A stretch of DNA of 8,878 nucleotides, taken from assembly GCA_034431315.1 (NCBI GenBank), contig DAOUDK010000111.1:1-8878 (forward strand), read 5' to 3'. The notes under the pieces are model-generated. The model made no database searches and had not been told where the DNA came from. It worked only from the letters and a program-made list of their open reading frames with translations. The first letter of the stretch is position 1. Every line of letters begins with the position of its first letter. Shown here one piece after another: positions 6,222-8,878 of this stretch. The stretch comes from JAUWOY01 sp034431315 (GTDB taxonomy: Bacteria > Chloroflexota > Anaerolineae > VGOG01). A program made the position numbers and the translations under genes.

Positions 6222-7343
6222 ATGCCCAAAAAGCTTCTCATCCTCACGTCCGACACCGGCGGCGGGCACCGCAGCGCAGCGGAGGCCATCGCCGAGGGGC
6301 TGGAGCACATCGGGCCAGGCGAGTTCGAGGTGCAGCTCCTCGATTTCATCGCCGACTGCACTCCCTTCCCCCTGAACCACGCCGCACGGCTGTACCGACC
6401 TGCTGTCACTTACGGCGGCCCGCTGTGGGGCTGGTTCTGGCGCGTGAACGACGGCCACAGGCGGATGGCGATCCTCCTGAAGTTTTTCACCCCCTGGGCC
6501 AGAAGCAGGCTGGCACAAGTGATTCGTCGAACGAGGCCTCAGGCCGTTGTCTCTGTCCACTCCCTGAGCAACCATCTGGCGGTGCAGGCTGTGAGAGAGC
6601 TAGACCGGCCCATCCCTGTGATCACCCTGGTCACTGACTTGCGACGAGCTTACGCCTCCTGGTTCTGCCCCGGCGTGGACCTCTGTATCGTCCCCAGCGA
6701 TGCCGTCCGCCAGAAGGCGCTGGCCTGTGGCTTGTCCCCTCAGAAGATCAAAGTGGTGGGGCTGCCGGTGAGCTTAGAGTTTGGACAGGGGTTGAGGGAA
6801 AAAAGCGAGCAGAAGGCAAAGTTGGGCCCGAAGCCCGACCTGCCAGCCCTGCTCGTCGTGGGGGGCGGCGAGGGGATGGGCAGGGTCCTCCCCATCGCCA
6901 GAGCTATCGCCGAGGCACACCTGCCAGCGCAACTCCTGGTGGTAGCCGGTCGCAACAGGCCGCTGAGACGGCGGCTCGAAAGGGTGGCCTGGGAGATCCC
7001 GACCACGGTCTTCGGCTTTGTGGACAACATGCCGGAGCTGATGGCCGCCTCCGAGGTCATCATCACCAAGGCCGGCCCGGCCACCATCAGCGAGGCCATC
7101 GCCTGCGGGCTGCCCATCATCATCAGCGGGGCCATCCCCTACCAGGAGGACCTCAACGCCGCCTATGTGGTGGAAAACGGCGTGGGGCAGTTGGTCGATG
7201 ATCCGGGGGAGATAGTCAGCCTCTTGCGAGAATGGCTGCGGCCAGGAAACGGCGAGCTGGATCGAATGGCCAAGAATGCCCACCGCCTGGCACAACCGGA
7301 GACAACTTTGGAAGTCGCTCGCTTGATCGCGGGTCTTTGTTAG
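6222..7343 (+). CDS. MGDG synthase-like / GT28-type glycosyltransferase
   Basis: The 373-residue protein has a GT-B fold with the N-terminal glycine loop DTGGGHRSAAEA (from residue 11), the hallmark of MGDG synthase/UgtP and processive diacylglycerol glycosyltransferases, and the C-terminal donor-binding motif TKAGPATISEA at 282-292 followed by CGLPIIIS. A central glycine cluster VGGGEGMG lies near residue 215. The family transfers a hexose from UDP-sugar to diacylglycerol, or N-acetylglucosamine in MurG relatives. The lack of lipid-II context favours glycolipid synthesis. It probably works peripherally at the cytoplasmic face. ATG at 6222 follows a GTG at 6219, and either could start translation; no close Shine-Dalgarno is seen. 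Its stop directly abuts the repeat in front of the HD gene. Confidence 0.88.
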   Translation: MPKKLLILTSDTGGGHRSAAEAIAEGLEHIGPGEFEVQLLDFIADCTPFPLNHAARLYRPAVTYGGPLWGWFWRVNDGHRRMAILLKFFTPWARSRLAQVIRRTRPQAVVSVHSLSNHLAVQAVRELDRPIPVITLVTDLRRAYASWFCPGVDLCIVPSDAVRQKALACGLSPQKIKVVGLPVSLEFGQGLREKSEQKAKLGPKPDLPALLVVGGGEGMGRVLPIARAIAEAHLPAQLLVVAGRNRPLRRRLERVAWEIPTTVFGFVDNMPELMAASEVIITKAGPATISEAIACGLPIIISGAIPYQEDLNAAYVVENGVGQLVDDPGEIVSLLREWLRPGNGELDRMAKNAHRLAQPETTLEVARLIAGLC

Positions 7344-7378
7344 TTGTATATTGGGTATTGGAGGTTGGAGGTTGGAGG
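7344..7378 (+). repeat. Heptanucleotide array, five units
   Basis: Units TTGTATA, TTGGGTA and three TTGGAGG, immediately after the glycosyltransferase stop codon at 7341-7343. The same unit family appears at 1511, 1902 and (inverted) 4597. The first unit supplies a TTG in frame with the downstream HD gene, so the array could be translated as MYIGYWRLEVGG if that TTG is used. Confidence 0.85.
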
Positions 7379-7386
7379 ATGGAACT

Positions 7387-7420
7387 TCCCCCCCAGAGTT
7401 GGGGGGGATTGGGGGGGGGC
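7387..7420 (+). repeat. C/G-run hairpin repeat, copy 2, beside the HD gene start
   Basis: Seven Cs at 7388-7394, AGAGTT, then seven Gs at 7401-7407, ATT and nine Gs at 7411-7419. It is the same element as at 732-775, with matching spacer and flanks on the opposite strand. It adjoins the 7-bp array at 7344-7378, giving a composite repeat. The terminal G-run lies 2 nt before the likely TTG start of the HD gene and might serve as ribosome-binding sequence. Confidence 0.8.
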
Positions 7421-7421
7421 T

Positions 7422-8036
7422 TTGATCGAGATAGAAGAAGCACGCCAGTATTACACCGACTGCGATGCGGCCCACGATTTCGACCACGTGCTGCGAGTGC
7501 TGGCCCTGGCTGAGCACATCGGCCAGGCTGAGGGGGCGGCGATGGAGACCGTGCAGGCAGCCACGCTCCTCCACGACGTGGCTCGGGCCGAGGAGGAGCG
7601 CACTGGAGCTTGCCACGCCAGGATGGGGGCCGAACGGGCCCGGCAAATCCTGGCCGACCACCCCGCCGACAAGGTCGGGGCCGTGGCCCAGGCCATCGCC
7701 TCCCACCGCTTCCGTGATGAGGTCGTCCCCCAGACGCTAGAAGCCAAAGTGCTCTACGACGCCGACAAACTGGACGCCATAGGAGCCATCGGCATCGCCC
7801 GCGCCTACGCCCTGGCCGGCAGACGAGGCCAGCGACTCTGGGCAGAGCCCCCCGCCGGCTCACTCGCCGAGTCACAGTCCACCGATTACACCCCGGTCCA
7901 CGAGTTCACCTTCAAGCTCTCCCGGCTCAAGGACGCACTCTTCACTGTCACCGCCCGCCAGATAGCCGAGGAGCGCCATCGCTACCTGGTCGAGTTCTTC
8001 GCCCGCCTGAAGGAGGAAGTACGAGGAAAACGATGA
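7422..8036 (+). CDS. HD-domain phosphohydrolase (YedJ-like)
   Basis: From the TTG at 7422 the protein is 204 residues. It shows the HD signature in order: AHDFDHVLRV (H22), LLHDV (H51-D52), H66, SHRFRD (H96), then LYDADKLDAIGAIG (D116 region) and HEFTFKLSRLKD toward the C-terminus. These motifs and the length match single-domain HD hydrolases of the YedJ type, presumed phosphatases or nucleotidases with unknown substrate. The start is uncertain: an in-frame TTG at 7344 would prepend 26 residues translated from repeats (GYWRLEVGGWNFPPRVGG). Homologous proteins usually begin close to IEEARQYY, which favours 7422. It is last in the plus-strand block. Confidence 0.82.
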   Translation: MIEIEEARQYYTDCDAAHDFDHVLRVLALAEHIGQAEGAAMETVQAATLLHDVARAEEERTGACHARMGAERARQILADHPADKVGAVAQAIASHRFRDEVVPQTLEAKVLYDADKLDAIGAIGIARAYALAGRRGQRLWAEPPAGSLAESQSTDYTPVHEFTFKLSRLKDALFTVTARQIAEERHRYLVEFFARLKEEVRGKR

Positions 8037-8115
8037 GCCATAGAACAAGGATTCGGACCTCGTTGTATCCCCATGAATTCGATTGAAACCGCTTGAAAAT
8101 TTTAAGGTTTGATCA

Positions 8116-8145
8116 GGGAAATTTTAAGGTTTCCCCCCGTTTTTT
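8116..8145 (+). terminator. Candidate weak intrinsic terminator
   Basis: GGGAAA (8116-8121) can pair with TTTCCC (8130-8135) around an 8-nt loop. The run TTTTTT follows at 8140-8145, four nucleotides past the stem. It lies about 80 nt after the HD gene. The AAATTTTAAGGTTT sequence occurs twice here (8097-8110 and 8119-8132), so alternative pairings exist. The short stem makes the call tentative. Confidence 0.35.
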
Positions 8146-8147
8146 GC

Positions 8148-8176
8148 TTGCTTGCCTAAACGAAAGCCTGTATAAT
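8148..8176 (+). promoter_or_regulatory. Orphan promoter before a 20-codon ORF
   Basis: TATAAT at 8171-8176 with TTGCTT at 8148-8153, 17 bp apart. The predicted start falls at or beside the ATG at 8183, so the transcript would be leaderless. No conventional gene follows within 200 nt. Confidence 0.5.
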
Positions 8177-8182
8177 ATTATC

Positions 8183-8245
8183 ATGGTGCAACTCCTGGCG
8201 TGGGGACGCAGGAGCCTAATTGAAGAAGGCGAGGTCACTCCTTGA
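8183..8245 (+). CDS. Possible leaderless 20-codon peptide ORF
   Basis: ATG at 8183 opens a 20-codon frame reading MVQLLAWGRRSLIEEGEVTP, ending in TGA at 8243. The A of the ATG lies seven bases after the -10 hexamer, where transcription would begin, and no ribosome-binding site precedes it. The frame spans a strong hairpin at 8192-8214 (CTCCTGGCGT, GGGG loop, ACGCAGGAG) and ends inside the larger hairpin at 8224-8267. It may be a leader peptide, a tiny protein, or no gene at all, the RNA alone being functional. Coding support is only positional. Confidence 0.25.
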   Translation: MVQLLAWGRRSLIEEGEVTP

Positions 8246-8267
8246 GCCTCCGGAGGCCTCGCCTTCT
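8224..8267 (+). other. Strong hairpin with nested palindrome, terminator- or riboregulator-like
   Basis: AGAAGGCGAGG (8224-8234) and CCTCGCCTTCT (8257-8267) form a perfect 11-bp stem. The loop holds the perfect palindrome CCTCCGGAGG (8247-8256). There is no T-run directly after it (CCCCTTACTTC follows), so it is not a classic intrinsic terminator. The following stretch to about 8374 shows nothing recognisable. Confidence 0.6.
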
Positions 8268-8374
8268 CCCCTTACTTCAAGGGCCCCACTCATCCATTCT
8301 GTCGTTCCCATGCTCACGTGGCTACTTCGCAGTCAGAAAGCCGCCCCAGCAAGTAGAAAAAAACGCGGTCTAGC

Positions 8375-8402
8375 TTGACAGAGCAGTCAAAAGTTGTATA
8401 AT
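8375..8402 (+). promoter_or_regulatory. Near-consensus sigma-70-type promoter for the HTH gene
   Basis: TTGACA at 8375-8380 and TATAAT at 8397-8402 with a 16-bp spacer. Both hexamers are perfect consensus, so this is the strongest promoter in the window. Transcription would start near 8409. The -35 lies inside an inverted repeat. Confidence 0.82.
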
Positions 8403-8424
8403 TGTCGTAGTGTCCGAACAGACA
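8375..8424. promoter_or_regulatory. Two dyads over the promoter, candidate operators
   Basis: TTGAC-N6-GTCAA spans 8375-8390 and covers the -35 hexamer. TGTC-N6-GACA spans 8411-8424 just past the expected start site. Both have six-base spacers. Their positions would allow repression by a dimeric regulator, perhaps one of the two downstream HTH proteins. Confidence 0.4.
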
Positions 8425-8443
8425 AATATATAAGGAGCCGAAC

Positions 8444-8650
8444 GTGAGAGAGGTGCTGGATGACTATGCCGACGTGTTAGAGGCGGGGGCGCGACTCAGC
8501 ATACATCCAGATTCGGTCCGAAGACTTATTCGTCAGGGAAAGATTCCCGCTTTTAAGTTCGCTAATAAGTGGCTGATTAGAAAGGACGAGCTAGAGCAAT
8601 TTGCTCTTGTCTATGACTCGCGGCCTGGAAGGAAGGTCATGTTATTCTAA
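8444..8650 (+). CDS. Excisionase-family helix-turn-helix DNA-binding protein
   Basis: The 68-residue protein contains VLEAGARLSIHPDSVRRLIRQGKIPAFKFANKWLIRKDELEQF in overlapping order, matching the small excisionase/HTH_17 winged-helix fold: recognition helix near residues 22-31, wing at about KFANKWLIR, then the DELEQF helix. These proteins bind DNA in excision or transcription control. GTG at 8444 follows AAGGAG at six nucleotides, an excellent ribosome-binding site, beneath a strong promoter. A hairpin with arms GCAGA and TCTGC (8669-8682) lies after the stop. The second HTH gene begins 52 nt downstream and may be cotranscribed. Phage/ICE excisionase and chromosomal regulator are both possible. 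Confidence 0.82.
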   Translation: MREVLDDYADVLEAGARLSIHPDSVRRLIRQGKIPAFKFANKWLIRKDELEQFALVYDSRPGRKVMLF

Positions 8651-8702
8651 ATCAAGGCAGCGACTACCGCAGATTTGTCTGCCAGGCCAAAGGAGATTGC
8701 TA

Positions 8703-8878
8703 ATGGAAAAGGGGGACGAAATGTTAGACGACAGGATGACTCTACTCAATGCCAAAGAGGCAGCTCACTACCTGCGGGTGAGTCTGTTCACTTTAAGCAG
8801 GATAGAGAGGGAGGGAGGGCTAGTTCCCTTCCGCACACCTGGGGGCCATCGCAGATATAGCATGAGGATGTTGCACGA
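8703..8878 (+). CDS. MerR/excisionase-like HTH protein, truncated by the window end
   Basis: ATG at 8703 follows AAAGGAG by seven nucleotides. The 58 visible residues include LLNAKEAAHYLRVSLFTLSRIEREG, a helix-turn-helix, then RTPGGHRRY, the wing motif shared by MerR-type regulators, BldC-like proteins and the N-terminus of IS607-type serine recombinases. Codons after LRV depart slightly from the common 'GVS..T' consensus. The remainder lies beyond 8878, so a simple regulator, a MerR protein and a recombinase cannot be told apart. Its placement behind another HTH gene of different sequence suggests a regulatory pair or the edge of a mobile module. Confidence 0.78.
   Translation, partial: MEKGDEMLDDRMTLLNAKEAAHYLRVSLFTLSRIEREGGLVPFRTPGGHRRYSMRMLH

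Noticed and set aside
7216..7875. Long minus-strand frames opposite the second HD gene and the glycosyltransferase
   Set aside because: They are antisense shadows of GC-rich genes on the plus strand, rich in Arg, Pro and Gly, and without family motifs.
8183..8267. Cyclic-di-GMP-I riboswitch, suggested by GGGGACGCAGGAGCC
   Set aside because: Only a short stretch resembles that class. The conserved upstream core and the receptor-loop partners are missing.
8268..8374. tRNA or other stable RNA in the gap before the HTH gene
   Set aside because: No cloverleaf, T-loop or CCA end is visible, and no strong stem beyond short chance pairings.
8703..8878. IS607-type transposase call for the last gene
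   Set aside because: The HTH wing fits, but no serine recombinase catalytic domain is visible before the window ends, so only the HTH can be claimed.

Overview
The window is a compact, GC-rich bacterial segment with two divergently transcribed gene blocks and, at the right edge, two small DNA-binding-protein genes. The organism cannot be fixed from one window. The GC content, the GT39-type enzyme with appended beta-rich modules, and the abundance of short heptanucleotide arrays and C/G-run hairpins would fit a Chloroflexota-like (Anaerolineae-type) genome. That assignment is inference only.

Left block (minus strand, about 5951 down to 1): a promoter near 5923-5951 reads through a REP-like palindrome into a site-2 protease (M50), an HD-domain protein, a TyrA-like dehydrogenase, a GIY-YIG/UPF0213 protein, a family 2 glycosyltransferase and a very large GT39-type membrane glycosyltransferase that runs off the left edge. 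Spacing is tight (0, 47, 2, -17 and 61 nt), which suggests one transcription unit. The GT2 and GT39 genes form a plausible pair: the GT2 would charge a polyprenyl phosphate with a sugar, and the GT39 would transfer that sugar outside the membrane. The GT39 reading frame is continuous from 2531 to 1 although it carries three repeat elements in frame.

Middle block (plus strand, 5966-8036): a mirror-image promoter drives a DUF951 zinc-ribbon-like protein, a GT28/MGDG-synthase-like glycosyltransferase and a second HD-domain hydrolase. The last of these begins inside or just after a composite repeat.

Right region (8037-8878): 407 nt without a conventional gene. It holds a weak terminator candidate, an orphan promoter whose predicted start coincides with the ATG of a 20-codon ORF, and two strong hairpins; 8268-8374 shows nothing recognisable. 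A near-consensus promoter flanked by two dyads then drives an excisionase-like HTH gene, followed by a second MerR/excisionase-like HTH gene cut off by the window end. This could be the edge of a mobile or regulatory module.

The most unusual features are the dispersed 7-bp arrays (seen at six places, several translated), the GT39 internal duplication that shows one repeat insertion directly, the TyrA-like protein lacking the usual catalytic histidine, the paired mirror promoters, and the unexplained structured transcript at 8148-8267.
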